64,000 nucleotides of DNA, from the NCBI GenBank assembly GCA_050745265.1, contig JBOGKE010000151.1, positions 1-64,000 of the forward strand, read 5' to 3'. Positions within the stretch are counted from its first letter, which is position 1. Each line of letters starts with the position of its first letter. Shown here in pieces: positions 43,428 through 52,001 of the stretch. The notes below the pieces were generated by a model. That model made no database searches. It was not told the origin of the DNA and saw only the letters and a list, made by a program, of their open reading frames with translations. This DNA comes from RH2-MAG17b sp050745265 (GTDB lineage: Bacteria; Acidobacteriota; Terriglobia; UBA7540). A program made the position numbers and the translations under genes.

Positions 43428-44966
43428 CTAAGAGCCTTCACGGTCGAGGCGCGCAAGCTCATGCGCCAATGTCCGAAGGGCCGGATACAGATCGCGATAA
43501 ACCCGGTAATACTTATCGTAGCGGTCCGCGGTCTCCTGGTCGGGTGAAATGCTATCTTGCACCTTGACGCAGTCCGAAACCGCTTCTTCGACGGACCGGT
43601 AAATTCCGGCTCCCACGCCGGCAAGCAGCGCGGCGCCAAAGGCCGAGCCCTCCGACTCGCCCAGCGTCACCAGGTCCCGCCTGAAAATATTAGCTTGAAT
43701 GTTCCGCCAAAGCACGCTGCGCGAGCCGCCGCCCGAGGCCCGAATCTGGCGCACATGAATCCCCAGGGCTTCAAAAATCTCAAGCGAATCACGCAGGCTA
43801 AACGCCACGCCCTCGAGGATCGCGCGGATCAGATGAGCCCTCGTGTGCGCCGCGGTCAATCCGAACCACGTGCCGCGCGCCTCCGGATCGAGATGCGGCG
43901 TTCGCTCGCCCATAAGGTACGGCAGAAAAATAAGGCCGTCGCTCCCGGGGCTGACCTTCGCGGCTTCACGAACGATGAGCTCATACGGATCCTCGCCGGC
44001 TTGGCGCGCGTACCACGATTCGGATTCCGCGAGCTGCTCGCGAAACCAGCGCAACGAGAGCCCCGCGCCTTGCGTTACGCCCATAACGTGCCACTTGCCC
44101 GGCACGGCGTGGCAAAACGTATGAATGCGACCCTCGGGGTCGAGTTTGGCCTCGCCGGTAAAAGCGAAGACGACGCCTGAGGTTCCCAGTGTGGCGGAAA
44201 TCAAGCCTTGCGAGACGATGCCGTTCCCGACCGCGCTGGCCGCTTGATCGCCCGCCCCGGCGACCACCGGCGTTCCCGAGCGCAAGCCGGTCAAGAGCGC
44301 CGCTTCGTTTGAAATCCGCCCCGTCACCTCCGGCGATTCGAAAGCGCGAGGCAGCAGGCTTCCGTCGATTTCTAAGGCCTGAAGAACTTCATCCGACCAC
44401 TGACGTCGCGCCACGTCGAAGAGCAGAGTGCCTGACGCGTCCGAGACGTCGGTAGCGAACTCGCCCGTGAGTTTGAAGCGGACAAAATCCTTGGGCAGGA
44501 GGACGTGAGCCGCCCGCTCATAAACTCCTGGCTCATGCTCGCGAATCCACAAAAGCTTGGGAGCGCTAAACCCGGTGATGGCTGGATTCAGGACCAATTC
44601 GATCAGCCGCTTCGCGCCTACCCGAGCCGTGATCGCATCGCACTGCGCCTGGCTCCGCTGGTCGCACCAGATGATGGCCAGCCGCACCGGCGTGTCGGCG
44701 CGGTCAAGCAGCGTGACGCCGTGCATCTGCCCCGAAAGCCCCACGGCGCGAATCTCCGCGCCTTGAACCGGCGCCTGCCCGAGCACGGTACGGACCGCCA
44801 GAATCGCGGCGCGCCACCAGTCGTCGGGGTCCTGCTCTGCCCAACCCGGCATTGCCATCCGCATGGGCTGGTGACCGGCCGTTGCCGCCGCCACGACTTC
44901 GCCGCCCGAGCCCACGATGATAGCTCGCGTGCCCGTTGTGCCCACGTCGATTCCCATCGTGTACAT
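43428..44966 (-). CDS. xylB: Xylulokinase
   Basis: About 512 residues from ATG 44966 (M-Y-T-M-G-I-D-V-G-T-T); ATG 44957 is an alternative. FGGY-family sugar kinase that phosphorylates D-xylulose for the pentose phosphate pathway. G-I-D-V-G-T-T-G-T-R phosphate-1 motif, catalytic aspartate region G-L-S-G-Q-M-H-G, W-C-D-Q-R-S, G-A-G-D-Q-A-A-S-A-V-G, and the adenosine motif A-S-G-G-G-S-R-S. Length is right for XylB. The start is preceded by a three-fold GGGAATA heptamer array rather than a ribosome binding site. Part of the minus-strand sugar cluster with the oxidoreductase and isomerase upstream. Confidence 0.93.
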   Translation of the reverse strand: MYTMGIDVGTTGTRAIIVGSGGEVVAAATAGHQPMRMAMPGWAEQDPDDWWRAAILAVRTVLGQAPVQGAEIRAVGLSGQMHGVTLLDRADTPVRLAIIWCDQRSQAQCDAITARVGAKRLIELVLNPAITGFSAPKLLWIREHEPGVYERAAHVLLPKDFVRFKLTGEFATDVSDASGTLLFDVARRQWSDEVLQALEIDGSLLPRAFESPEVTGRISNEAALLTGLRSGTPVVAGAGDQAASAVGNGIVSQGLISATLGTSGVVFAFTGEAKLDPEGRIHTFCHAVPGKWHVMGVTQGAGLSLRWFREQLAESESWYARQAGEDPYELIVREAAKVSPGSDGLIFLPYLMGERTPHLDPEARGTWFGLTAAHTRAHLIRAILEGVAFSLRDSLEIFEALGIHVRQIRASGGGSRSVLWRNIQANIFRRDLVTLGESEGSAFGAALLAGVGAGIYRSVEEAVSDCVKVQDSISPDQETADRYDKYYRVYRDLYPALRTLAHELARLDREGS

Positions 44967-44970
44967 AGGA

Positions 44971-44991
44971 GGGAATAGGGAATAGGGAATA
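44971..44991 (+). repeat. Heptamer array, GGGAATA x3
   Basis: Three perfect tandem GGGAATA units in the spacer upstream of xylB. Related heptamers are at 46252-46272 (GGGAACA x3), 46657-46670 (reverse, TATTCCC x2) and, in degenerate form, 45037-45082. Only spacers of this sugar-gene cluster carry them. Confidence 0.85.
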
Positions 44992-45036
44992 GACACAGAG
45001 AAGCGGCAATATGGAACGGCAACAGAATCGTAGTTA

Positions 45037-45082
45037 CTGTTCCCTGTAACCGACTGTTCCTGTAACCTGTTCCCTGTTCTCT
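45037..45082. repeat. Degenerate heptamer/octamer array
   Basis: Units built from CTGTTCCCTGTAACC: CTGTTCCCTGTAACC, GACTGTTCCTGTAAC and CTGTTCCCTGTTCTC. This is a variant of the GGGAACA type read on the other strand. It lies between xylB and the oxidoreductase gene. Confidence 0.7.
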
Positions 45083-46235
45083 AGCTTCTCACCTTCTCCC
45101 ATTTGTCGCTCTCGGCCGAGCGCTCCACCGCGGCGAGCACCGCCTGGATTTTCACGCCGTCGTACAAGTTCGGCTCGGGCTGGCGATCCGTCTCCATGGC
45201 GACGAGAAAATCGTGCATCGCGTGGACGAACGTGTGTTCGTAGCCGATGATGTGCCCGGGCGGCCACCAGGCGCCGACGTAGGGATGAACCGCTTCGGTG
45301 ACATTGATCGTCTTGTATCCCTGCTCGCTTTTGGGCGATTCGGCGTCGTAGAACTCGAGCTCGTTCATGCGCTCGAGATTGAAGGCGAGGCTTCCCTTGC
45401 TGCCGTAAACCTGAAACGTGTTGTAATTCCGCCTTCCGCCGCAGAACCGTGACGACTCGATAACGCCCACGCTCCCATTCTGGAATCGAGCCAGGAAATT
45501 CGCGTCATCATCGACGGTGACTTTGCCCTTGCGCTTGCCGGCGCGGGCCGTGAGGTCGGGACCAGTCTTTTCCAGCACCGGGCGTTCCTTGATAAAGGTG
45601 GTAACCTGCGCCGTCACCGCATCGATGTCGCTGTTGAGATACTGGGCGAGGTCTGCGGCGTGCGATCCGATGTCGCCGAGGGCGCCGGTCCCGGCCAGGT
45701 CTTTCTGCAGGCGCCACACCAGCGGAAATTTGGGGTCCATGATCCAATCCTGGAGGTATGCGCCGTGATAGTGGTAAATGGTGCCGAGGCGGCCCTCGGA
45801 GATCATCTTCTTCGCCAGCGCGACCGCCGGAATTTTGCGATAGTTGTGCATCAGCATGTGCTTGACGCCGGCCTTCTCAACCGCTTTCAGCATCTCTTTG
45901 GCCTGCTTCAAATCGTTTCCCGGAGGCTTCTCGCAGATGATGTGTTTCCCCGCCTTGGCCGCCGCCATGACGTTCGGATGATGCAGGTAATTCGGCGTGC
46001 TCACGTCGACCACGTCAATGTCTTTCCGCGCGACCACCTCCTCCCAATCGGTTGCGCTCTCTTCCCATCCGAGCTGGCGCGCCGCCGCTTCAATAGGAGA
46101 GTTCTTCGATCCGCACAGGACTTTCATCCGAAACTGAAACTTGCCTGGAAAGAAATGGCCCACTTGGCGATAGGCGTTCGAGTGCGCCTTGCCCATAAAT
46201 TTGTAACCGAGAAGGGCAACATTTAATTCAGGCAT
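45081..46235 (-). CDS. Gfo/Idh/MocA-family oxidoreductase
   Basis: A 384-residue NAD(P)-dependent sugar or cyclitol dehydrogenase. N-terminal Rossmann fold with V-A-L-L-G-Y-K-F-M-G-K-A-H-S; E-K-P-P-G (catalytic lysine in the E-K-P motif); H-N-Y-R-K; and the W-R-L-Q-K-D-L-A-G-T-G-A-L-G-D-I-G-S-H-A-A-D-L block that holds the catalytic Asp and His. Neighbouring sugar isomerase/epimerase and xylulokinase suggest oxidation of a sugar or inositol-like compound that feeds the kinase. The start is ATG 46235. Confidence 0.93.
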   Translation of the reverse strand: MPELNVALLGYKFMGKAHSNAYRQVGHFFPGKFQFRMKVLCGSKNSPIEAAARQLGWEESATDWEEVVARKDIDVVDVSTPNYLHHPNVMAAAKAGKHIICEKPPGNDLKQAKEMLKAVEKAGVKHMLMHNYRKIPAVALAKKMISEGRLGTIYHYHGAYLQDWIMDPKFPLVWRLQKDLAGTGALGDIGSHAADLAQYLNSDIDAVTAQVTTFIKERPVLEKTGPDLTARAGKRKGKVTVDDDANFLARFQNGSVGVIESSRFCGGRRNYNTFQVYGSKGSLAFNLERMNELEFYDAESPKSEQGYKTINVTEAVHPYVGAWWPPGHIIGYEHTFVHAMHDFLVAMETDRQPEPNLYDGVKIQAVLAAVERSAESDKWEKVRS

Positions 46236-46251
46236 ACTCTCCTCCTTGGTA

Positions 46252-46272
46252 GGGAACAGGGAACAGGGAACA
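46252..46272 (+). repeat. Heptamer array, GGGAACA x3
   Basis: Three perfect tandem GGGAACA units just upstream of the oxidoreductase start codon, followed by GAGGACA. One base differs from the GGGAATA units at 44971-44991. Confidence 0.85.
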
Positions 46273-46304
46273 GAGGACAGAACTCAAATCCTCGCGCCTC
46301 CGAT

Positions 46305-46636
46305 TTAGCGGCTGCGCATCGCGGTGAGCATTTTGCTGGCTTCAGTGATCAGGCCGAAAGCGTGCGCGGCATCGCTCTGGCTGACGTATCCGGCCGGGTC
46401 GCCAGCGTGAGAAAGGTTTCAGTTTCCGTCACAGAGCCTCGGGCGATGCTGAGGAAGTTTGCATAATCCCGCTTAGTTGCTGAAGCAGCGGCCCGGGTAA
46501 TCTGCGCAACTAATCGATAGGTCTCAGAGGCCGGAAATCTGGAGGTCAGCCGGTAGCTCTCAACCACCAGGTCCATTGCTTTCTGCCAGACGATCAGGTC
46601 ACGATGAGACTGAACCTTCTCCACGCCCGCCATCAC
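46305..46636 (-). pseudogene. Four-helix-bundle (S23/IVP-type) protein remnant
   Basis: The open frame from ATG 46636 (95 residues) starts H-R-D-L-I-V-W-Q-K-A-M-D-L-V-V-E-S-Y-R-L-T, the signature of small four-helix-bundle proteins related to 23S rRNA intervening-sequence proteins. Two defects are visible: about 12 residues of the usual loop after the second helix (normally P-A-N-I-A-E-G) are missing, and near 46396 the frame shifts. Another frame continues G-Y-V-S-Q-S-D-A-A-H-A-F-G-L-I-T-E-A-S-K and ends at the TAA at 46305, exactly the expected C-terminus. It sits inside the sugar cluster, flanked by heptamer arrays. Confidence 0.8.
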
Positions 46637-46656
46637 GTCTATTCTCTCCTATCCCC

Positions 46657-46670
46657 TATTCCCTATTCCC
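46657..46670 (-). repeat. Heptamer array, TATTCCC x2
   Basis: Two TATTCCC units with one degenerate unit on each side, which is GGGAATA on the minus strand. It lies between the decayed four-helix-bundle gene and the end of the isomerase gene. Confidence 0.75.
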
Positions 46671-46673
46671 TAC

Positions 46674-47633
46674 CTACGCCCACCACATCTCGCCGAGTTT
46701 TTCCTTGATGACCACCTGATTCAGAAACGCCGCGGCTTTTGCCAAACCCTCATCCACCGACATCAAACTGTCTTCGTGCTCGATCGAGAGCACGTCGTCG
46801 TAGCCGACCATCTGGAGCGTGGAAACGAAGTCGGTCCAGAAGTCCGCGCCGTGGCCGTAGCCCACCGTGCGGAAAATCCAGGAGCGGTTCTTTTCATCGC
46901 TGTAAGGCTTGGTGTCGAGTACGCCGTTGACGCGGGTATTCACGTCGTAGATTCTTGTGTCTTTGGCGTGAACGTGGAAGATAGAATCGCCGAGCACCCG
47001 GACGGCGGCGCACGGGTCAATACCCTGCCAGAACATATGGCTCGGATCAAAGTTGCACCCGATCGCCGGGCCGGTTTCGGCGCGCAGTTTGAGCATTGTC
47101 TCGGGATTGTAGGCGACAAATCCGGGATGCAATTCGAGGCCGATGCGCACGCCGTGGTCTTCGGCGAACTTGGCCCGCTTCTTCCAGTACGGGAACACTT
47201 TCTTTTCCCACTGCCACTTCAGAACCTCGGGATAATCCGGCGGCCACGCGGCCGTAACCCAGTTTGGGTACTTCGAGTCGTCGGAGTCACCGGGGCAGCC
47301 CGAGAAGTCGATCACGCGGTTTACGCCCAGCTTTTCCGCCATTAAGATGGTCTTGCGGCTTTTCTCCTGGCTGGCTTCGGCCAGTTTCTTGTTGGGATGC
47401 AGCGGGTTGCCATGACAGCTCAGCGCGCTGATCGTCATGCCTTGGTCATCGAGTCGATCCTTGAATTCCTTGAGCTTTGCGGATGAGCTCAGCCACTCGA
47501 GCTTCAGATGGGCATCGCCGGGATAATTACCCGCGCCGAGCTCGATCGTGCGGATGCCGAGCGGCTTGATCTTTTGGATCACCTCATCGAGGCTAAGCTT
47601 CGAGAATAAGACCGTAAACAAACCAATCTTCAT
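46674..47633 (-). CDS. Sugar phosphate isomerase/epimerase (xylose isomerase-like TIM barrel)
   Basis: About 319 residues from ATG 47633; GGAGGAG sits 3-4 bases upstream, so the TTG at 47645 is not used. The fold is the AP-endonuclease-2 TIM barrel with metal residues in E-L-G-A-G, S-C-H-G-N-P, L-E-L-H-P-G, N-F-D-P-S-H, H-V-H-A-K-D and I-E-H-E-D-S. Related enzymes are inosose dehydratase and hydroxypyruvate isomerase or epimerases. It is the most upstream gene of the minus-strand sugar cluster, so it would be translated first. Exact substrate not decided. Confidence 0.92.
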   Translation of the reverse strand: MKIGLFTVLFSKLSLDEVIQKIKPLGIRTIELGAGNYPGDAHLKLEWLSSSAKLKEFKDRLDDQGMTISALSCHGNPLHPNKKLAEASQEKSRKTILMAEKLGVNRVIDFSGCPGDSDDSKYPNWVTAAWPPDYPEVLKWQWEKKVFPYWKKRAKFAEDHGVRIGLELHPGFVAYNPETMLKLRAETGPAIGCNFDPSHMFWQGIDPCAAVRVLGDSIFHVHAKDTRIYDVNTRVNGVLDTKPYSDEKNRSWIFRTVGYGHGADFWTDFVSTLQMVGYDDVLSIEHEDSLMSVDEGLAKAAAFLNQVVIKEKLGEMWWA

Positions 47634-47843
47634 GGGCTCCTCCAAAGGTGCTATCCGTGAACCCGGTTCGCAAGCTGCAATTGCGGCTGCGTCACGGCAC
47701 GGGACAATGGGTAAATCTATAGGCGCTCGCGTCGCGCGTCAACTGAAAAATCGCGGAGCGCCCCGGCAAGGCCGCTAATTCTGCTGTCGGAGCCGCTTTT
47801 CCGGGGCAGGCGGCGCATTTCCGAATCGGATATACTCACTGGC

Positions 47844-48188
47844 ATGGATGTTGAGAAGACCATGCAGTTTATCCTGGAGACCCAGGCGCGGCTCGAAGCC
47901 TCGGCCTCGATGCACGACGAGCGGCTCTCCCGAATCGAACGTCTCGTTGAGTCCAATACCGCTCGCATCACGCAGTTAGTCGATGTCAGCTTGTCGCTCG
48001 CCCGCCACGGCGAAGAGACGGACCGGCGTATCCGCGAGCTGAGCGAGCTTAGCCAAGAAAACGACCGGCGCATCAAGGAGCTCTCTGAGTCCACCGAATA
48101 CAAGCTCAGGGGCTTGATCGATGCGGTAGACAAGCTGATCCGCCGCGACGAAAACCCACCGAGCACGGGAGAGACAGGGGATAATTGA
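47844..48188 (+). CDS. Small coiled-coil protein, unknown
   Basis: 114 residues, almost fully alpha-helical with heptad spacing (R-L-E-A-S, R-L-S-R-I-E-R-L-V-E-S-N, R-R-I-R-E-L-S-E-L, R-R-I-K-E-L-S-E-S). No signal peptide or membrane segment. Small acidic or basic coiled-coil proteins of this type are common near repeat-rich spacers in this phylum and have no assigned role. TATACT ends 7 bases before the ATG and there is no ribosome binding site, so a leaderless message is possible. It is isolated between convergent and divergent neighbours. Confidence 0.65.
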   Translation: MDVEKTMQFILETQARLEASASMHDERLSRIERLVESNTARITQLVDVSLSLARHGEETDRRIRELSELSQENDRRIKELSESTEYKLRGLIDAVDKLIRRDENPPSTGETGDN

Positions 48189-48318
48189 TCCGGCTGAGCG
48201 AATGCGGACGCCGGCGTACCCCAGGGTGGAACGCCGCTTCCCCGCCCCATGCTGTTCACGATCATACGCGTCCCGAGCCGCTTCGGCCGCTCGTTGTTTA
48301 ACTCCGGTTAAGCGCGGG

Positions 48319-49029
48319 TCAAAGGAGCTTCACGTAGACGATCGCGCCCAGTACTCCTCCGACGAGGGGTCCAGCGATCGGAACCCACGCATACCCCCAG
48401 TCGGACGTTCCTTTGCCCGGAATCGGCAGGATCGCATGAGCGATGCGCGGCGCAAGGTCACGCGCGGGATTGATTGCATAACCGGTGGGACCGCCAAGCG
48501 AAAGCCCGATGGCCCAGACGAGAAAGCCCACCAGCAGCGGCGTTAGGCCGGTTTGCTTGGGAGCGTTGTTCGCGCCGACGGCCAGGCAGCCAAACACCAG
48601 CACGAACGTGCCAATGACTTCCGTGACCACGTTCGCGGCCCGGTGACGGATGGCCGGCACAGTGGAAAAAACGAGCAGCTTCGACGTAGGATCGTCGGTC
48701 GCGCTCCAGTGGGCAAGATACGCGAGCCACACCAGGATTGCGCCGAGAAACGCGCCGATCACCTGCCCGCCGATGTAGGGCAGCACGTGAGACCAGGGAA
48801 ATTCTCCTGCTGCCGCATAGCCCACCGTAATCGCGGGATTCAAGTGCGCGCCGCTGATGCGCCCGACCGCGTAAACAGCTACGGCGACCGCCATCGCCCA
48901 GCCGGTGGTAATCACAATCCACCCCGACTTTTCAGCTTTCGACTTCGCCAGCAGCACCCCTGCCACTACTCCATCACCCAGCAAGATCATCAACGCTGTT
49001 CCCACCAGCTCTGCCAAAAATAATCGCAT
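48319..49029 (-). CDS. glpF: Aquaglyceroporin (MIP family)
   Basis: A 236-residue channel protein from ATG 49029, with GGAGGAG 4 bases upstream. Six hydrophobic segments plus two half-helices carry H-L-N-P-A-I-T and I-N-P-A-R-D, the two NPA boxes. The residue after the second NPA is R-D, as in glycerol facilitators rather than strict aquaporins, and G-P-T-G-Y-A-I-N supports GlpF. It should pass glycerol or water through the inner membrane. No glycerol kinase gene adjoins it. Confidence 0.92.
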   Translation of the reverse strand: MRLFLAELVGTALMILLGDGVVAGVLLAKSKAEKSGWIVITTGWAMAVAVAVYAVGRISGAHLNPAITVGYAAAGEFPWSHVLPYIGGQVIGAFLGAILVWLAYLAHWSATDDPTSKLLVFSTVPAIRHRAANVVTEVIGTFVLVFGCLAVGANNAPKQTGLTPLLVGFLVWAIGLSLGGPTGYAINPARDLAPRIAHAILPIPGKGTSDWGYAWVPIAGPLVGGVLGAIVYVKLL

Positions 49030-49283
49030 TGCGCTCCTCCGTCGCGCCGGGTTTTGCCCGGCACGCACCTCCATCCGTAGCGGCCGACTATATGCCGGCA
49101 CGCTTCTGCCGCTCTGAGCGCCGAAACAGTGCCGTCAGCGTTTAACCCGCCGCACGATCCCGGCGCGGGATCGAAACAGTATATTGAATTGTGCTGAGGA
49201 AAGGGCGAAAAGACGCACGATGCCCGGGCGGGTCAGGGCAGGATTTTTCGAGGTTAGCGGTTGCTGAAAGTCTCTTCTGTGCG

Positions 49284-49501
49284 GTGATTCTGAGTGCCGC
49301 ATGGTCCTGCGGCCCACCAATTGGAACGAAAATCAAGGCGATCGTCACCCGCTTGAAAGCGGGGGTCCAGGGTCTGGATTCCCGCTTTCGCGGGAATGAC
49401 GGGTCCCGGTGATCTTCGACAGAGCAAAGCGAAGAATCTGCCTTTGTGCAGAATCAAAAACGGTATGAGATTCTTCGTCGCCTTCGGCTCCTCAGGCTGA
49501 C
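49284..49501. repeat. Composite inverted-repeat element (copy 2)
   Basis: Same ordered parts as 24979-25200: GTGATTCTGAG start, TGCGGCCCACCAATTGGAAC, GAAAGCGGG/CCCGCTTTCGCGGG, ACGGGTCCCGGTGATCTTCG, and a GATTCTTCGTCG...CTGAC end. It lies in the 502-bp gap 49030-49531 between glpF and the VWFA gene; 49030-49283 holds nothing recognised. Confidence 0.85.
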
Positions 49502-49531
49502 ATGCTCCACAGTGTTTAGCATCCCGCTGGG

Positions 49532-51862
49532 CTACTTGCCTCCTCCGCCGCCTGACGGGGTAGCCGGTGTAGCCGGGGGCGTAGAACGCGCGGCTTGCAT
49601 AATCGCGAGCGGCACCCGGGCAAACGCAACCTGATTCGCCGACGGATCAAGCACGTTCACCTGCATCCAGTAGCGGCCCGGAGGAAATTTGGCGAGCGGA
49701 AGCTGCGTGAAATAGGAGACGCTTGCGCCGTTGGACTTTCCCGATTTCGCGGGGTACGGTCCCGCCTCGGAGACCTGCACCCCGTTGCGGAAAAAGATCA
49801 AAGCCACGGACGGCGGTGCGGCCTTTCCGGAGCGCTTTCCGCCTTTGCCGGAAGCAGCAGGCCGCCCGCCGTACGACTGGAGGTAGACGTAGAGGTTCTG
49901 GTTGGTGCGGAAGACGCGCGTGACGCTCGGCAGAATGGCCTGCGAGCCCGATTCGAGCGGATTATTCTCCGCGCCCATGGCCCACGGCCCGCGTTGGGGC
50001 CGCGTCGCCGGCTGCTTCGAGAGCTCGTTTGAGACCACCACCGAGCTGAGCTCGAGTCCCGTTTTCTTTACCGGAGGAAGCACCAACGGCCGTTCGAACG
50101 TTCCCATCTTTCCGCTCTCGTTTTCGCGCGCCACCACCTTCAGCTTGTAAGTCCCCGGCGGCAGCACCATTCCCCCTTCGTACAGAATGTTGCCTTTGAG
50201 CACTTCCTGGTAGGTGGAGGCGTTCAGCTTCACCGGCAGCGTGTCGCGCAGTGCGCCCGCCACCTTCCCACTTGAATCCGTGGCCCGCCACGCAAAATCG
50301 AATTGAGTCTTGCGGACCGACGAGCGCCCGTGGAACGAAATGGAAGAACCGGGAATCTTTGCGGCGAGCACCACGTAGTAATGGCCATCCGACTGCAAGA
50401 AATAGGACGCCTCGACGGCGAGCGGCAAGTCGAGGAACGGCGTTTCCGAATTCATCGCCTCCTGAAGCTGATCTTCCTTTTGCTCGGAGGTAGACTGCCG
50501 GAAACTGACCGGCGCGTAATAACCGGGCCGCGCCTCGAGCTTGAGTCCGGGCGCGTCGACAAGGCGCACACTGATGTGCCGGTAGCGGCCGTCGGTCTTG
50601 GTATTCGAAGGCGAGTAGCCGATCAAATAGTAGCTGCTGTTTGCCTGCAGAACTCGCTGGTAGGCCGGAGCGAAATTGTTGAGATCGGTGAACATGCGCC
50701 CGCCCGTATCGGTGGCGAGCGTCGAAAGTGTTTCGCGGCTGCCGTGCAGCGAGCTGATCTGGGAAGAGACGGCGCCTGAAGTATAGATGCCGGTGCCGGA
50801 GGGGCTCGCCGACGATGCGTCGCCGCCGGGGGGCATCGCCATCAAGCCGCGCGCGTCCACCGTGTAAAAGGAAACGTCGGCGCGGTTCGCCGCATCAATC
50901 GTCGCCTGAAGCTGCGCCTCGTTATCCACGCCCGTCTGCTCGATCCCGCTCGAGAAATGGATCACCGACTTCCGTCCGGGCACGGCCCGCAGCAGGTCGG
51001 CGAGAGATTGCAGGGCCGAAAGCTTCTCGTCGGTGTTGAAGATGTTGAACTCGGTTTGGTCGGGAGTGAACGCGTCTGCCGTATCCTGCGTCACCACGGT
51101 GTTGCCGAACGAATCGGTGCCGCCGGCATCGCCCACCGAGCCGTTCGATGCGAGCGTGGACGACTGGCCGACCTGGACGCTCCGAACAGCCCTCGCGAGC
51201 ACATCGCGATCGTTCGTGAATTGCTGAACCACTCGCAGATCGCTCGAGTAGGTAACAATCGAAACCAGGTCCGCCGGCGTCAGTTGCGTCTTGATGAAAT
51301 TCTGAGCGGATTGGAGCGCGCGCAGCAAATCGGGAATCTGCATCGAAGAGAGGTCGAAAAACAGGACAACGAGCCGGTGATTCTGCACCAGGCGCTTGTA
51401 CGTGTCCTGCGTCGTGGTTGGCGGAAGCGTGGCGAGATTGACCTCCGCGGGCTTCCCGTTCTCGCCCGTCTCCTGCGCGAGCTTTTGGATGTTTTCGAGA
51501 TCGAACGAATCGATCTTCTGCGGAACGCCGTCTTCGGACACCTTGAAATTGCTCTGCTTCAGATCCGTGACCGGATTTCCCTTGCGATCCGTCACCCGCA
51601 CGTCAACGAGCACTACATTCGAAGTGATTTTCAGCGTGTAGCGCTGCGACAGATTCTGGTAGCCGATCTGGCCGGCGGCTGGCTGGGCGGCTCGCTGCCC
51701 CGCTTGAAGAGGCAGAGACAAGAGAGAGACGACGAAAGCCACGCACAGAAATAGAGAAGGGAGACAAGAGGCGAGTGACGAGCGGAGCCCCGCGCGCCTG
51801 GCGCTTTTTGGTTCTGGCCTCTTGTTGGTTATTTCCATGCTGTTTTCAGATGCTCGATTCAT
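49532..51862 (-). CDS. VWFA-related exported protein, acidobacterial type
   Basis: About 776 residues from ATG 51862 (ATG 51838 is also possible); a signal peptide ends near L-P-L-Q-A-G-Q. N-terminal Ig-like part (V-V-L-V-D-V-R-V-T-D-R-K-G-N-P-V-T-D-L) leads to a von Willebrand A-like domain (L-F-F-D-L-S-S-M-Q; D-L-V-S-I-V-T-Y-S; V-I-H-F-S-S-G-I-E; F-Y-T-V-D-A-R-G-L). The MIDAS-like D-x-S-S-M is partly kept. The last 300 residues are beta-rich with no match. This family is almost confined to Acidobacteriota and its role is unknown; surface interaction is inference. It lies just before the giant TonB receptor on the same strand. Confidence 0.9.
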   Translation of the reverse strand: MNRASENSMEITNKRPEPKSARRAGLRSSLASCLPSLFLCVAFVVSLLSLPLQAGQRAAQPAAGQIGYQNLSQRYTLKITSNVVLVDVRVTDRKGNPVTDLKQSNFKVSEDGVPQKIDSFDLENIQKLAQETGENGKPAEVNLATLPPTTTQDTYKRLVQNHRLVVLFFDLSSMQIPDLLRALQSAQNFIKTQLTPADLVSIVTYSSDLRVVQQFTNDRDVLARAVRSVQVGQSSTLASNGSVGDAGGTDSFGNTVVTQDTADAFTPDQTEFNIFNTDEKLSALQSLADLLRAVPGRKSVIHFSSGIEQTGVDNEAQLQATIDAANRADVSFYTVDARGLMAMPPGGDASSASPSGTGIYTSGAVSSQISSLHGSRETLSTLATDTGGRMFTDLNNFAPAYQRVLQANSSYYLIGYSPSNTKTDGRYRHISVRLVDAPGLKLEARPGYYAPVSFRQSTSEQKEDQLQEAMNSETPFLDLPLAVEASYFLQSDGHYYVVLAAKIPGSSISFHGRSSVRKTQFDFAWRATDSSGKVAGALRDTLPVKLNASTYQEVLKGNILYEGGMVLPPGTYKLKVVARENESGKMGTFERPLVLPPVKKTGLELSSVVVSNELSKQPATRPQRGPWAMGAENNPLESGSQAILPSVTRVFRTNQNLYVYLQSYGGRPAASGKGGKRSGKAAPPSVALIFFRNGVQVSEAGPYPAKSGKSNGASVSYFTQLPLAKFPPGRYWMQVNVLDPSANQVAFARVPLAIMQAARSTPPATPATPSGGGGGK

Positions 51863-51880
51863 AGGTTCGGTCCCCGAGGA

Positions 51881-51967
51881 GGTAGCCACGGTCAATCGTT
51901 CTTTGATTGACCGTAGGCTCTTCCGCCGAATAAACCCACGGTCAGGAAAGCGCTGACCGTGGCTACC
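51881..51967. repeat. Terminally inverted twin-hairpin element
   Basis: Ends GGTAGCCACGGTCA and TGACCGTGGCTACC are perfect 14-bp inverted repeats. Two internal hairpins: CGGTCAATC...GATTGACCG and CCACGGTCAG...CTGACCGTGG. It lies in the spacer between the VWFA gene and the TonB receptor gene (both minus strand). Confidence 0.85.
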
Positions 51968-52001
51968 GCTTCACTCGTCACTCTTCACTCTGCACGTGCC
52001 G

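Noticed and set aside
44971..46670. Heptamer arrays as a CRISPR-like array
   Set aside because: Units are 7 bp without spacers and there is no cas gene.
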